Shown in pieces: positions 1 to 9,036 of a DNA stretch of 64,000 nt. Location of the stretch: NCBI GenBank assembly GCA_041398745.1, contig JAWKUB010000004.1, forward strand, positions 62,001 to 126,000. Direction: 5' to 3'. The position numbers and the translations under genes were made by a program. The notes under the pieces are model-generated. The model saw only the letters and a program-made list of their open reading frames with translations. It made no database searches and was not told the origin of the DNA. Positions within the stretch are counted from its first letter, which is position 1. Every line of letters begins with the position of its first letter. Origin of the DNA: JACKHO01 sp041398745 (GTDB lineage Bacteria; Planctomycetota; Planctomycetia; Planctomycetales; Planctomycetaceae).

Positions 1-2051
1 AAGTTGGCACCGCTGGGGCCGCGTGAGTAGTCGGCCCGAGTCCAGACGAGGTAGTCGCCGCTGGGATGAAAATACGGAGCCCAGTTGACGGTGTTCAGGT
101 CGTCGGTGAGTTGGACTTCTTTCTTGCCGTCCACGGAAACAGCGAAGAGCTGCAGCATGTGCTCCTGCTGCCGGTCGCTACGGAAAATGATCCATTTGTC
201 GTCCGGTGAGAAGAATGGGCCGCCGTCGTAGCCATCGACGTTCGTGATTTGCCGGACGTTTGAGCCATCGGCGTCCATAATGAACAGGTCAGGGTCGCCG
301 TCCCGTGAGGAGGTGAACACGATGTGCTTGCCGTCGTGTGAGTAACTCCCTTCGGCGTCGTAGCCGGGGCTGTTGGTCAGGGCCTTCAGATCAGTGCCGT
401 CCTGGTTGCAGGTATAGATTTCCATGTTGGGATCGAAGTCCCACTGATAACGGCGTCGACCTCCCTCGGCGGCGAGTTTGCGAGCTTCATCTTCCGTGGC
501 TTCGATGTTGGGGTCACTGTGAGCCGACGCGAACAGAATGCGTTTTCCGTCGCGTGTGAAGTAGGCACAGGTCGTGCGACCACGTCCTGGGCTGAGGCGG
601 CGGGGAGCATCGCCTTCCAAATCCTGTACGTAAATCTGGTAGAACGGATACCCTGGCGGGTAGGCCTGATAAACAATTTGTTTGTCGTCAGGTGAGAAGT
701 AGCCTTCGCCAGCCCGAGGGAATTTGCTGGTCACCTGTCGGATGTTGCCGAGTGTTTTGGACTCAATGGAGTGTTCATGATTGTGGTCAGACGCAGCGTG
801 TTCGCCGTGTGCATCCCCATGCTCGGCGTGAGCATGTTCGTGGTCTTCCGCAGCGTGCGTTGAGTGTTCGTCACTTTCTGGTTCGCCATGAATCCGGGGA
901 GGTGTGTCCCCTTGAAGGCGGTGAATGTGCTCTTCCGACTTCTTCACCGAGTTCGATGACGCATGTACCTGAACGTCAATGGCGAACTCGTATTCGCGCC
1001 CCGGTTCAAGTTTCATGACCCGGCCCATTTGACGTTCATGATTGCGGTTGTACGGGAAGCAGGTGCCCGGTTCGAGACCCGTGACGTAACCATCCCGTTC
1101 GTCAACGGTGTTCTTCCAAATAGTGAGGTAGGGAAGTTGCTTGGTTGACCACGACATGGTGCAACCGGCGTCGCCCGCCTTGTTCTTCAAGAGTACGGCA
1201 GTTCGGTCGTGGTCATCGGAATTCGGCTTGGCGAGGAAAACTTCTTCAATGAAGCCAGCGGTTGGCTCTTTGTAAACGTGGTAGTTGTGAATGGCCTGGG
1301 CTGCGTGCGCGTTCATGGGGCGGAGTGATTCAGCCGCGATGACCACCTGGGCACCTTCTTCCAAAATGGGACGACCGAAGTTGCAGTGGTAGAGCAGCAT
1401 CATTTCCTGAGGGGCCGAGCCCTCATTCACAATGACGTCCCGGATTTGAAACGTGTCCGAACCAGCGGTTGTTGAGACTTCCGCGACCAGTTTGAATTTC
1501 GGCCCGAAGAACATTTGTTCGTAGACAACACCTGAGATGACTACTCGATCACCTTCTTGACGTGTTGTCCAACTGGCAGCCGGAATGTTTCCCACCTTGC
1601 CGTGCAGCGTGAGTTCCATTTCCGATTCGGCGCCCGTGTTGTCAATAAATTTGTCCGTGCCGGGATGTCCTGCAAACTCGAGCCCGCAACGAACCATCCA
1701 TTCATTGAATCCGTCGAGCCAGCCAAGGCCGCCTCGGGAATCGAGGTTAACGTACGAAGGATGCACGGGTTGTTTTACTGGCGAATTCCAGCCAAGTGCC
1801 TCCACCCATTCGCCCGCTCCATTCTCCCGGCGAACTTTCAGAACGTTCATGCCCCGCGTCGGAACAACGGTAATTTCCAGATTTCCGTTGTTGAGCGAGA
1901 CGACTTCCACTCCCTCTTGTTTTCCTCCATGGAGGACCTCGGAACTGATGGTACAGCCACCAAGTTTCTCTTCGGAAGGTGCTGCTGCCGACACGTTCGC
2001 AATGAGGCTCAGGAGGCTGAAATACGTAAACAGGCGACAGACGGACATCAT
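1..2051 (-). CDS. DUF4432-like mutarotase / TolB-type beta-propeller fusion (3' end outside window)
   Basis: The frame is open from an ATG at 2051 to the window edge, so about 683 residues are visible and the C-terminus is missing. Residues 1-22 look like a signal peptide ending in VSAAA. Residues 25-390 resemble the DUF4432/aldose-1-epimerase fold, with PTRGMNVLKV and LLYHCNFGRP as landmarks. A linker at about 394-427 is packed with His, Glu and Asp. After it come WD40/TolB-like blades with repeated SPDDK, SHDGKHIVF and DGSNVRQIT signatures. GGAG lies 5 nt before the ATG; a second ATG at 2048 is possible. I infer an exported sugar-related or surface protein. The fold assignments are from motifs and the substrate is unknown. 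Confidence 0.8.
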   Translation of the reverse strand, partial: MMSVCRLFTYFSLLSLIANVSAAAPSEEKLGGCTISSEVLHGGKQEGVEVVSLNNGNLEITVVPTRGMNVLKVRRENGAGEWVEALGWNSPVKQPVHPSYVNLDSRGGLGWLDGFNEWMVRCGLEFAGHPGTDKFIDNTGAESEMELTLHGKVGNIPAASWTTRQEGDRVVISGVVYEQMFFGPKFKLVAEVSTTAGSDTFQIRDVIVNEGSAPQEMMLLYHCNFGRPILEEGAQVVIAAESLRPMNAHAAQAIHNYHVYKEPTAGFIEEVFLAKPNSDDHDRTAVLLKNKAGDAGCTMSWSTKQLPYLTIWKNTVDERDGYVTGLEPGTCFPYNRNHERQMGRVMKLEPGREYEFAIDVQVHASSNSVKKSEEHIHRLQGDTPPRIHGEPESDEHSTHAAEDHEHAHAEHGDAHGEHAASDHNHEHSIESKTLGNIRQVTSKFPRAGEGYFSPDDKQIVYQAYPPGYPFYQIYVQDLEGDAPRRLSPGRGRTTCAYFTRDGKRILFASAHSDPNIEATEDEARKLAAEGGRRRYQWDFDPNMEIYTCNQDGTDLKALTNSPGYDAEGSYSHDGKHIVFTSSRDGDPDLFIMDADGSNVRQITNVDGYDGGPFFSPDDKWIIFRSDRQQEHMLQLFAVSVDGKKEVQLTDDLNTVNWAPYFHPSGDYLVWTRADYSRGPSGAN

Positions 2052-2261
2052 CAATGCTCCGGGGAAGTGAAAAGATCGGTTGCCGACCATACTCCAACGA
2101 CTTGGAAAGGACAATTCAAGCAACAGAATCGGTGAAATCGGACCATCCTGAACTTTGCATTTCGATTGATGAAAAAAAGCAACGGCTTGTTTCATTTCTC
2201 ATCGCACCCTGACCTACGTTTGCAGGCCCACCCTCATGATTGCCAACTTGAGTCCACGAAA

Positions 2262-2870
2262 ATGCCTCAAAACAAATCTCCCCAAGTCGAACGTAAGCAC
2301 TTCTTTATCAACAGTCTCGTACAGGGACGGTTGATGGCTCGATTCGTTGCCTATTGGGTGGTGTATCACCTTGTGCTGTGGCACACACTGTTTCTGTATC
2401 GATACTTCCAGTACCGGTTCGAACTCATGATGGGTGAACCGCCACAGACGTTCATGGAACTGTATGGGGCCTTCTGCTCGCAGTATTACCCTATTGCCCT
2501 TTCCGCCATCGCCGTGTTGCCACTGTTGTTGTGGGATATGTTGAAGCTGTCGCACCGGGTCGTCGGTCCGCTCGTTCCGATGCAGCGGGCACTTGAAAAA
2601 ATGACCCGTGGCGAACGCGTGGAAGAAGTCATTTTCCGCGATGGTGACATGCTGACTGAATTTGGCACGACGTTTAACAAGTTCCTCATCCACTACAACG
2701 AACGGCTGAGATGTCAGGAAGATACGGACATTAAGGACTCCGAGTTGTTCGCCGCTCCCACGGAAGATGAGCTGAAGAGTCAGGTCGACGAGCTGGCCCG
2801 GACAGCTCAGCAGTTCAACTTGTCGTTCGAAACAGAACCCGAGTCGGTCGAATCGGAATCGAGCAAATAG
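2262..2870 (+). CDS. Two-TM membrane protein with HAMP-like segment
   Basis: This 202-residue protein is read from the ATG at 2262. The frame is open upstream to 2166, but that extension is not hydrophobic and looks like leader. Two membrane segments (about residues 25-48 and 72-95) flank a short loop. They are followed by a HAMP-like stretch, VVGPLVPMQRALEKMTRG, and an acidic, coiled tail. No kinase, cyclase or methyl-accepting domain follows, so it may be a stand-alone HAMP adaptor. It lies 153 nt upstream of fhcB on the same strand, but no functional link is visible. Confidence 0.75.
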   Translation: MPQNKSPQVERKHFFINSLVQGRLMARFVAYWVVYHLVLWHTLFLYRYFQYRFELMMGEPPQTFMELYGAFCSQYYPIALSAIAVLPLLLWDMLKLSHRVVGPLVPMQRALEKMTRGERVEEVIFRDGDMLTEFGTTFNKFLIHYNERLRCQEDTDIKDSELFAAPTEDELKSQVDELARTAQQFNLSFETEPESVESESSK

Positions 2871-3023
2871 TTTCCTTCGGTTGTGCGCTGTGACTCTGGT
2901 TCCCATATCTCGCAATTGCCGATACTATGCAGACGGTGAACAATCCCTCTGTCGTCTGTTTCGGATGTACCCGGAACTTGCATCGTTGAGGGTCAGTGAG
3001 TCCCTCCCGTCGATGAGTTCGCA

Positions 3024-4379
3024 ATGAGTGTGTCTGAAACAGTTGATCCGCCGGTAACCCAGGCTGAGCTGCCGGAACTGAAAGTCATTCAGGACGCAAC
3101 CTGCACTTTTTGCGGTTGCGTATGTGATGACATCGATCTCACTGTCGATGTGCAGGAGAGCAAAATCACCGAGGCGAAACGTGCGTGCGTGCTCGGGAAG
3201 TCGTGGTTTTTTAATCACCACATTGAAGAACGTCCGCAGGCAACCATTGAAGGGCGGCCGGTCAGTTACGAAGAGGCCATTGAACGGGCCGCCGACATTC
3301 TGCTGAATGCACATAACCCCGTGACGTACGGACTGTCCGATACGACGTCCGAGGCACAACGCGTCGCCGTGGCCATTACTGACTGGGTGGGTGGTACAGT
3401 CGACACGACGACTTCCGTTTGCCACGGGCCTTCCGGCATGGCGTTTCAAGGCGTGGGGGAAGTGACCTGCACCCTCGGTGAAATCAAAAACCGGGCTGAC
3501 TTTCTGATTTACTGGGGCGGAAATCCGGCCGAAAGTCATCCTCGTCACTTCACGAAGTACAGCCTTATGCCGAAAGGGGAGTTTGTTCCCAAAGGTCGCA
3601 AAGATCGAACGGCCGTGCTCATTGATGTGCGAAAAACAAAGAGCGCGAAAGCAGCGGATATTTTCCTGCAAATCAAGCCACGCTCTGACTTCGAACTTGG
3701 TTGGGGATTGCGAGCACTGGCGAAGGGCGTCGACCCTGACCCATCCATCGAACAGAAGACGGGAATTTCTGTCGCACAGCTTCGGGAAGTCATGGACCGC
3801 ATGAAGCAGGCGAAGTTCGGTGCCATTCTGTTCGGGATGGGAGTCACCATGACGCGGGGCAAGCACATCAACAGCGAAGCTGTTTTGTCGCTCGCACGCG
3901 ATATGAATAAACACACACGCTGGGTGGCCAAGCCGATGCGGGGGCACGGAAACGTAACAGGTGCCGATCAAGTCGTTACCTGGCAAACAGGTTATCCGTT
4001 TGGCGTGAACCTCGGTCGCGGTTACCCCCGGTTTAATCCCGGTGAATTCACGACGACCGATTTACTCGCCCGCGGCGAAGCTGATGCAGCCATGATTATT
4101 GCGTCCGATCCCATGTCCAACTTCGCGCAGGCCGCACGCGACCATTTCCGCACAATCCAGACCATTGTACTCGATCCCAAACTCAGCGAATCGGCCAAGG
4201 TGGCGACGGTGGCGTTTACGACATCGACGTATGGCATCAACGCGCCAGGCACAGTCTACCGCATGGACGATGTGCCGCTGCCATTGCGTCCCGCATTCGA
4301 ATCGCCGTACTGGAGCGACTACAAAATTCTGAAAGCAATTGAAGGACGCATTCGGGAACGTCAACTGGCCGATTCCTAA
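3024..4379 (+). CDS. fhcB: Formylmethanofuran dehydrogenase subunit B-like protein (FhcB)
   Basis: The 451-residue protein belongs to the molybdopterin-oxidoreductase-like FmdB/FwdB/FhcB family. In methylotrophs and planctomycetes FhcB is part of the formyltransferase/hydrolase complex of the tetrahydromethanopterin-linked C1 pathway. A cluster-type motif CTFCGCVCDD (Cys 27, 30, 32, 34) opens the protein, followed by RACVLGKS. A Cys at about residue 133 (SVCHGPSG) sits where archaeal enzymes bind Mo or W. Homologues in Methylobacterium are thought to lack cofactor, so Cys retention alone does not prove dehydrogenase activity. moeA follows 106 nt downstream. fhcA, fhcC and fhcD are not in the window. 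No clear Shine-Dalgarno precedes the ATG. Confidence 0.9.
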   Translation: MSVSETVDPPVTQAELPELKVIQDATCTFCGCVCDDIDLTVDVQESKITEAKRACVLGKSWFFNHHIEERPQATIEGRPVSYEEAIERAADILLNAHNPVTYGLSDTTSEAQRVAVAITDWVGGTVDTTTSVCHGPSGMAFQGVGEVTCTLGEIKNRADFLIYWGGNPAESHPRHFTKYSLMPKGEFVPKGRKDRTAVLIDVRKTKSAKAADIFLQIKPRSDFELGWGLRALAKGVDPDPSIEQKTGISVAQLREVMDRMKQAKFGAILFGMGVTMTRGKHINSEAVLSLARDMNKHTRWVAKPMRGHGNVTGADQVVTWQTGYPFGVNLGRGYPRFNPGEFTTTDLLARGEADAAMIIASDPMSNFAQAARDHFRTIQTIVLDPKLSESAKVATVAFTTSTYGINAPGTVYRMDDVPLPLRPAFESPYWSDYKILKAIEGRIRERQLADS

Positions 4380-4393
4380 TGAGAATCGGGTGG

Positions 4394-4413
4394 CACCGAC
4401 ATTCCTGTCGGTG
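4394..4413 (+). repeat. Hairpin family A, copy 1
   Basis: Eight-base perfect arms CACCGACA and TGTCGGTG enclose TTCC and are followed by TTTT, 14 nt after the fhcB stop. Compared with the copy at 46984-47003, both arms change together (A to C and T to G), so pairing is kept. It may act as a weak terminator or a REP-like element. Confidence 0.75.
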
Positions 4414-4485
4414 TTTTGTTGCTGGGCTCAAACTTGAGTGTAATGTCATCCTGCTTCATCGGAACCAGATGAATTGATCTGACTC

Positions 4486-5748
4486 ATGAGCGATGCGAAG
4501 AATGAAGCTGGCGCATCATCATCTCGCGATGTCCGGATGCGCGGATTCGCCTCACGTTCCACAGTACAGCAGGCTTGGGACTGGGTTGATGGCAATTGTC
4601 ATTCATTGGAGAGTGAAGTCGTGCCGCTGGAGCGAGCGACCGGACGCGTGCTCGCCGCAGGTGTCATTTCCGACATCGACGTCCCTCCTTTTGACCGAGC
4701 GGCCATGGATGGCTTTGCCATTCTGGCTCACGAAACAATGGGGGCTAGCGACTACAATCCGTTGCCGTTCAATGTCATCGGCGACGCGCGGCCCGGACGA
4801 GAGTTTGAGGGAAAGGTTGTTTCTGGCACAACGGTTCGAATTACGACCGGTGCCCCCATGCCCCAGGGCGCAGACGCAGTAGTTCCTGCCGAATACGCGC
4901 GCGACTCCGGTGATTCAGTCGAACTCACCACATCAGTCCCGACGGAAAAGCATATTGGGCGACAAGGCGAGGACGTGAAGCAGGGAGCAGTTGTTCTGTC
5001 AAAAGGACATCGACTGCGACCACAGGATGCGGGGGTCATCGCTGCGATCGGACGGGCCGGCGTGACGGTCGTTCGTCGCCCCCGAGTACGATTGCTGCTG
5101 ACAGGAAATGAACTGGTCTCGCCTGGTAATGAACGGCAGCCGCATCAGATTTACGAGGCGAATTCTTACCTGTTGCGCGGATTGATTGATCGGGATGGCG
5201 GCGAGCTTGTTGAGGTCGTGCGACTGCAAGATGACCGTGAGAGTATTGCAGCGGCACTTCAGGCGCCCGGGGCTGATGTCATTCTGATTTCCGGCGGGTC
5301 GAGTGTGGGGGCTGAAGACTACGCACCAATTCTGGTCGCGGAGTTGGGAACGCTCGCCATTCATGGAATTGCCATGCGGCCTTCGAGTCCGGCGGGGATG
5401 GGAACAATCGGCGGAGCACAAGTCTTCCTGTTGCCAGGGAATCCCGTTTCCTGCCTGTGTGCGTACGATTTCTTCGCCGGTCGAGCAATTCGGCTGCTCG
5501 GTGGCCGTTCAAAAGAGTGGCCCTATCAAATGGTGACGCTGCCTCTCGCGCGGAAAATCGCGTCGTCGGTAGGGCGGGTCGATTACTGCCGCGTGAAAGT
5601 CACCGAGGAGGCTGTTGAGCCCATCGCACTCAGCGGAGCTTCGATTCTTTCCTCAGCGGTGCGGGCCGACGGTTTTGTTATCGTACCAGAGAACTCAGAG
5701 GGTGCCGCAGCGGGCACCCTCGTGGACGTGTATCTCTGGAGCAAGTAG
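4486..5748 (+). CDS. moeA: Molybdopterin molybdenumtransferase MoeA
   Basis: This 420-residue protein inserts molybdate into adenylated molybdopterin, the last step of Mo-cofactor assembly. Family signatures run in order: PPFDRAAMDGFAI, the long insertion domain, TGNELV, SGGSSVGAEDY and LPGNPVSCLC, then a C-terminal MoeA domain IV. Length is normal for MoeA. It lies downstream of fhcB on the same strand with a 106-nt gap that contains a hairpin. Co-location with an FmdB-type gene suggests, but does not prove, that the cofactor is made for that enzyme. Confidence 0.95.
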   Translation: MSDAKNEAGASSSRDVRMRGFASRSTVQQAWDWVDGNCHSLESEVVPLERATGRVLAAGVISDIDVPPFDRAAMDGFAILAHETMGASDYNPLPFNVIGDARPGREFEGKVVSGTTVRITTGAPMPQGADAVVPAEYARDSGDSVELTTSVPTEKHIGRQGEDVKQGAVVLSKGHRLRPQDAGVIAAIGRAGVTVVRRPRVRLLLTGNELVSPGNERQPHQIYEANSYLLRGLIDRDGGELVEVVRLQDDRESIAAALQAPGADVILISGGSSVGAEDYAPILVAELGTLAIHGIAMRPSSPAGMGTIGGAQVFLLPGNPVSCLCAYDFFAGRAIRLLGGRSKEWPYQMVTLPLARKIASSVGRVDYCRVKVTEEAVEPIALSGASILSSAVRADGFVIVPENSEGAAAGTLVDVYLWSK

Positions 5749-5782
5749 CGCGGCGAATTAGAGGCAGTTTCAAGCCCGGTGG

Positions 5783-5802
5783 CACAGACATTCCTGTCGG
5801 TG
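5783..5802 (+). repeat. Hairpin family A, copy 2
   Basis: CACAGACA and TGTCGGTG enclose TTCC, with one A-G mismatch in the arm and a TTTT run after it. It lies between the convergent ends of moeA (+) and glmS (-), where a bidirectional terminator would be expected. Confidence 0.65.
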
Positions 5803-5848
5803 TTTTCCCAGAACAGACTTCTCAGACTGGAAGGTTTTGAAACATCCT

Positions 5849-7708
5849 CTACTCGACCGTCACGCTCTTCGCCAAATTGCGTGGGCGGTCGACGTTGCAA
5901 CCGCGGTGCAGGGCGATGTGATACGACAGCAATTGCAGTGGTACGGCGGTAACCAGTGGTTGCAGGTACTCTTCAACATCTGGCACGAAAATGACGTCGT
6001 CAGCGAGCTTGGCGATTTTCTCATCCCCTTCGCAGGCGATGGCAATCACCGGACCTTTTCTCGCTTTGACCTCTTCGAGGTTGCTGATGACTTTCGAGTA
6101 AATCCCTGACTTCGGCACGATAAACACACTCGGCGTGTTTTCGTCGACGAGGGCAATCGGGCCGTGCTTCATTTCCGCCGCCGGGTAACCTTCGGCGTGG
6201 ATGTAGCTGATTTCTTTGAGCTTCAACGCCCCTTCCAGTGCGACGGGGAAGTTGTAGAGCCGACCGAGGTACAGGAAGTTGTTGGCGTGAGCGTACTTCT
6301 CGGCGACGTGCTTCACCTTCTCGTGGACTTCGAGCGTCTTGTTGATGACCTCGGGCATGGACTTCAGGTTGTAAATGAATCGCTTGCCGGCCTGATATGA
6401 GAGGTTCCGCATTCGACCGAAGAAGAGCGAAAGCAGTGCCAGCACCGTGACCTGTGAGGTGAATGCTTTCGTGGACGCCACGCCAATTTCGGGGCCCGCG
6501 TGGAGGTAGACACCACCGTCAGCTTCACGGGCAATGGTTGAGCCGACGGTATTACAAATGGCGAGCGTGGGGAGTCCTTTCCGTTTGCATTCCCGCATGG
6601 CTGCCAGTGTGTCGGCGGTTTCACCGCTCTGGGTGATGGCGAAGACCATGGTGCGGTCCGACATGGGAGGATTGCGGTATCGCAGCTCACTGGCGTATTC
6701 CACCTCGACGGGGATACGGGCAAATTCCTCCAGCATGTACTCGCCGACGAGTCCGGCGTGCCAACTGGTGCCACAGGCCGTCAGGACCACACGGTCAATA
6801 CGGCGCAGTTCCTGGGCAGAGAGGTTCAGTCCACCAAATTTGGCGGTGGCTTCGTCATCATCGAGACGTCCCCGCAGGGCATTTTCGATGGTATGTGGCT
6901 GCTCGTAGATTTCCTTGAGCATGTAGTGCTCAAAATCACCGAGATCGGTGTCCGTGGAAACCTGATCGAGCGTTTGCACGCTGGGAGCCCGTCCACCAGT
7001 TTCCCGATGCTGCAGGTCCATATTGTCCGCAGTAATGACAGCGAGTTCATGATCATCGAGATAGACGACCTGGTCAGTGAAGCCGACGAGGGGGCTGGCG
7101 TCGCTGGCAACGAAATACTCGCCTTTACCCACGCCCACGACGAGTGGACTGCCGTTTCGCGCAGCAATTATGAGATCGGGCTGATCGCGGAAAAGCACGG
7201 CGAGACCATAGGTTCCTTTGAGCCGTCCCAGCGTCAATGTCACCGCTTTCAGACAGGTGTCTTTGTTAATATCTGCACCAAGTTTGACCTGCTCGCTCAA
7301 ATGATGAGCGACGAGGTGGGCAATCGCCTCGGTATCCGTTTCCGTTCGAAAGACGTAACCGATTCCTTGGAGCTGTGTTCGAAGTGAGTCGTAGTTCTCG
7401 ATGACTCCGTTATGAACCAGGACCACCTCGCCATTCCCGCCAGTGTGCGGGTGACTGTTTGCATCAGAGGGAACGCCGTGGGTGGCCCACCGGGTATGAC
7501 CAATTCCCGCCAACCCTGAAACAGGCTGTTCTTCCAACAGAGCGGCCAGTCGGGAGACGCGACCTTCCCGCTTGCGAATCTGGACACCTTCCCGCGAGGA
7601 AACGGCAACGCCAGCGCTGTCATAGCCTCGATATTCGAGGCGGTGAAGCCCTTCCAGCAGGAAGTGCGTGACGTCGCGAGGGCCAATATATCCAACAATT
7701 CCACACAT
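5849..7708 (-). CDS. glmS: Glutamine-fructose-6-phosphate aminotransferase
   Basis: The 619-residue enzyme makes glucosamine-6-phosphate from fructose-6-phosphate and glutamine, the entry step to amino sugars. The start is set at the ATG giving MCGIVGYIGPRD, so that Cys2 becomes the N-terminal nucleophile of the class II amidotransferase domain. The frame is open further upstream to 7804, but that would bury the Cys. Two SIS isomerase domains follow, with TACGTSWHAG and ITQSGETADT, and the end KSVTVE is typical. The finding of GlmS fits amino-sugar synthesis even in lineages with unusual walls. Confidence 0.97.
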   Translation of the reverse strand: MCGIVGYIGPRDVTHFLLEGLHRLEYRGYDSAGVAVSSREGVQIRKREGRVSRLAALLEEQPVSGLAGIGHTRWATHGVPSDANSHPHTGGNGEVVLVHNGVIENYDSLRTQLQGIGYVFRTETDTEAIAHLVAHHLSEQVKLGADINKDTCLKAVTLTLGRLKGTYGLAVLFRDQPDLIIAARNGSPLVVGVGKGEYFVASDASPLVGFTDQVVYLDDHELAVITADNMDLQHRETGGRAPSVQTLDQVSTDTDLGDFEHYMLKEIYEQPHTIENALRGRLDDDEATAKFGGLNLSAQELRRIDRVVLTACGTSWHAGLVGEYMLEEFARIPVEVEYASELRYRNPPMSDRTMVFAITQSGETADTLAAMRECKRKGLPTLAICNTVGSTIAREADGGVYLHAGPEIGVASTKAFTSQVTVLALLSLFFGRMRNLSYQAGKRFIYNLKSMPEVINKTLEVHEKVKHVAEKYAHANNFLYLGRLYNFPVALEGALKLKEISYIHAEGYPAAEMKHGPIALVDENTPSVFIVPKSGIYSKVISNLEEVKARKGPVIAIACEGDEKIAKLADDVIFVPDVEEYLQPLVTAVPLQLLSYHIALHRGCNVDRPRNLAKSVTVE

Positions 7709-8016
7709 GGGGTCAGTTCCCGGCGTTGTTTGGAGCCGTGTTAACAATCGAAAATCTTGGAATGCGCTGCATGGAACGCTACGCGAGGACTGGAATTGGG
7801 TCAATTCGTATTCCTGCTTGCGAACTCGTAGCAGGGGCCTACCGGCACATTTCTCGACTCACAGAATTTCCACAATCTGTCGCTGACTTGGAATTGTTTT
7901 GAAAGGCGGAGGCTCGGCGGCAAGGATGTCAGCGTGCCCTCCTTGCTTCTCCGGGCTTCACCATGCAGAATACCGGCTTTGACGGATGATTCAGCGAAGT
8001 GTGAAGGAATTCTCAA
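7709..8016. promoter_or_regulatory. Divergent intergenic region glmS/aroH
   Basis: These 308 bases separate the divergent starts of glmS (-) and the chorismate mutase gene (+), so both promoters should lie here. I saw no glmS-type ribozyme core, tRNA or convincing operator by eye. Short open frames crossing it have no recognisable product. Confidence 0.4.
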
Positions 8017-8388
8017 ATGCCCGTTCGGGGAGTGCGTGGTGCAACGTCAGTCGAGGAAAACTCCAGTGAGCAAATCCTGGAGGCGACTCGCGAATTGCTG
8101 GTTGAAATTCTGGAACGGAATCAACTGCATGATTTCTCCGAAATTGTCTCAGCCATTTTCACCACATCACCCGACTTGAACGCATGTTTTCCCGCCGAGG
8201 CGGCGCGATCGCTGGGAATGAATCTGGTTCCGCTGCTGTGCGCATCTGAAATTGCTGTTCCAAGCGGAATGCCACGAGCGATTCGGGTGCTGCTGCACGT
8301 CAATACCGACAAGAACCAAACTGACATGGTGCACGTTTACTTACGTGAGGCCAAGAAGTTGCGTCCGGACGTGACCAGTGCTCAGTAA
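8017..8388 (+). CDS. aroH: Monofunctional chorismate mutase, AroH type
   Basis: This 123-residue protein converts chorismate to prephenate for Phe/Tyr synthesis. It matches the trimeric Bacillus AroH family from MPVRGVRGATSVEEN to HVYLREAKKLRPD. The active-site residues known from Bacillus subtilis AroH fall at the same numbers here: Arg7, Cys75, Glu78, Arg90 and Tyr108. Its length is typical for the family. No other aromatic-pathway gene lies nearby, and it is read as a single gene divergent from glmS. Confidence 0.93.
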   Translation: MPVRGVRGATSVEENSSEQILEATRELLVEILERNQLHDFSEIVSAIFTTSPDLNACFPAEAARSLGMNLVPLLCASEIAVPSGMPRAIRVLLHVNTDKNQTDMVHVYLREAKKLRPDVTSAQ

Positions 8389-8750
8389 TTTCTGGCGTGG
8401 AGAGCGTTCATCAAAGCTTGTTGAATTATTCACGAAATTCGGGCTGGCATTTTCCTTCGTAAGCTGTTAGCGTGTCCGACTATGTGGAGGTTTGCCGAGT
8501 TTAAAAGGGTCTTGAGCCCTTGGTAAACCCAAGATTCAAGTCCGGGAAATTGCATTTTGTAATTCCCCATTCGTACCAAAGTCCCCCGCGTCGGAGAGGA
8601 AGTCTGGCATTAGTATTAGTGCCAGCATCTGAATTGAAGTAGAGGATGGAGAGTTTTGGAGCGTTGCTTGCAACACTCCTGAAAAGGCGAATGCGATTCG
8701 GGTGCCCTCCGAGTAAGTTTCAAGTGTTTTTTGTTTGAGGAAGGGCTGCT
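8389..8750 (+). promoter_or_regulatory. Long leader/intergenic region before the cold-shock gene
   Basis: There are 362 bases without a supported gene. Cold-shock genes often have long structured 5' leaders that act as thermosensors, and this region could be one. I see GC-rich short complementary runs at 8505-8530, but I cannot fold it reliably. The promoter position was not identified. Confidence 0.35.
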
Positions 8751-8954
8751 ATGCAGCGCGGTACGATTAAGAAGTTGGTTGCGGACAAGGGATTCGGCTT
8801 CATTGCTGGTGATGATCGTGGAAAGGACCTGTTCTTCCACGTCTCGGCATTGAAAGACACGACATTCGAGGCTCTCTACGAAGGCCAGGATGTTGAGTTC
8901 GAACAAGAGCAAGGCCCGAAGGGGGCTCGTGCCTCTGTGGTCCGCCCTGTTTAG
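8751..8954 (+). CDS. Cold-shock domain protein
   Basis: This 67-residue protein is one CSD OB-fold. The RNP1-like motif KGFGFIAGDD and RNP2-like motif DLFFHVS bind single-stranded RNA or DNA. Family members act as RNA chaperones or transcription antiterminators. Length and sequence are canonical, although the first residues, MQRGTIKKLVADKG, differ from the usual MxxGTVKWFN start. A terminator follows 40 nt after the stop, so the gene appears monocistronic. Confidence 0.95.
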   Translation: MQRGTIKKLVADKGFGFIAGDDRGKDLFFHVSALKDTTFEALYEGQDVEFEQEQGPKGARASVVRPV

Positions 8955-8994
8955 TGGACTCTTTTTATTAGCGATAAGCTAATTTGCGACTAAA

Positions 8995-9036
8995 GGCTCT
9001 CCAACGTTTTCGAACGCTGGAGGGCCTTATTGTTTT
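8995..9036 (+). terminator. Intrinsic terminator after the cold-shock gene
   Basis: The arms GGCTCTCCAACGTT and AACGCTGGAGGGCC pair around a short loop, with one T-G wobble and one A-C mismatch. A T-rich run, TTATTGTTTT, follows. Position and polarity fit termination of the cold-shock transcript. Confidence 0.8.

Noticed and set aside
2925..3986. 353-codon minus-strand frame
   Set aside because: It lies opposite fhcB, which has clear family motifs; the minus translation shows none.
7709..8016. glmS-type ribozyme or riboswitch upstream of glmS
   Set aside because: No conserved core could be seen, and the ribozyme is known mainly from Firmicutes.
8500..8560. tRNA-like stretch with GATTCAAGTCC resembling a T-loop
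   Set aside because: No matching acceptor stem, D-arm or anticodon arm could be built around it.
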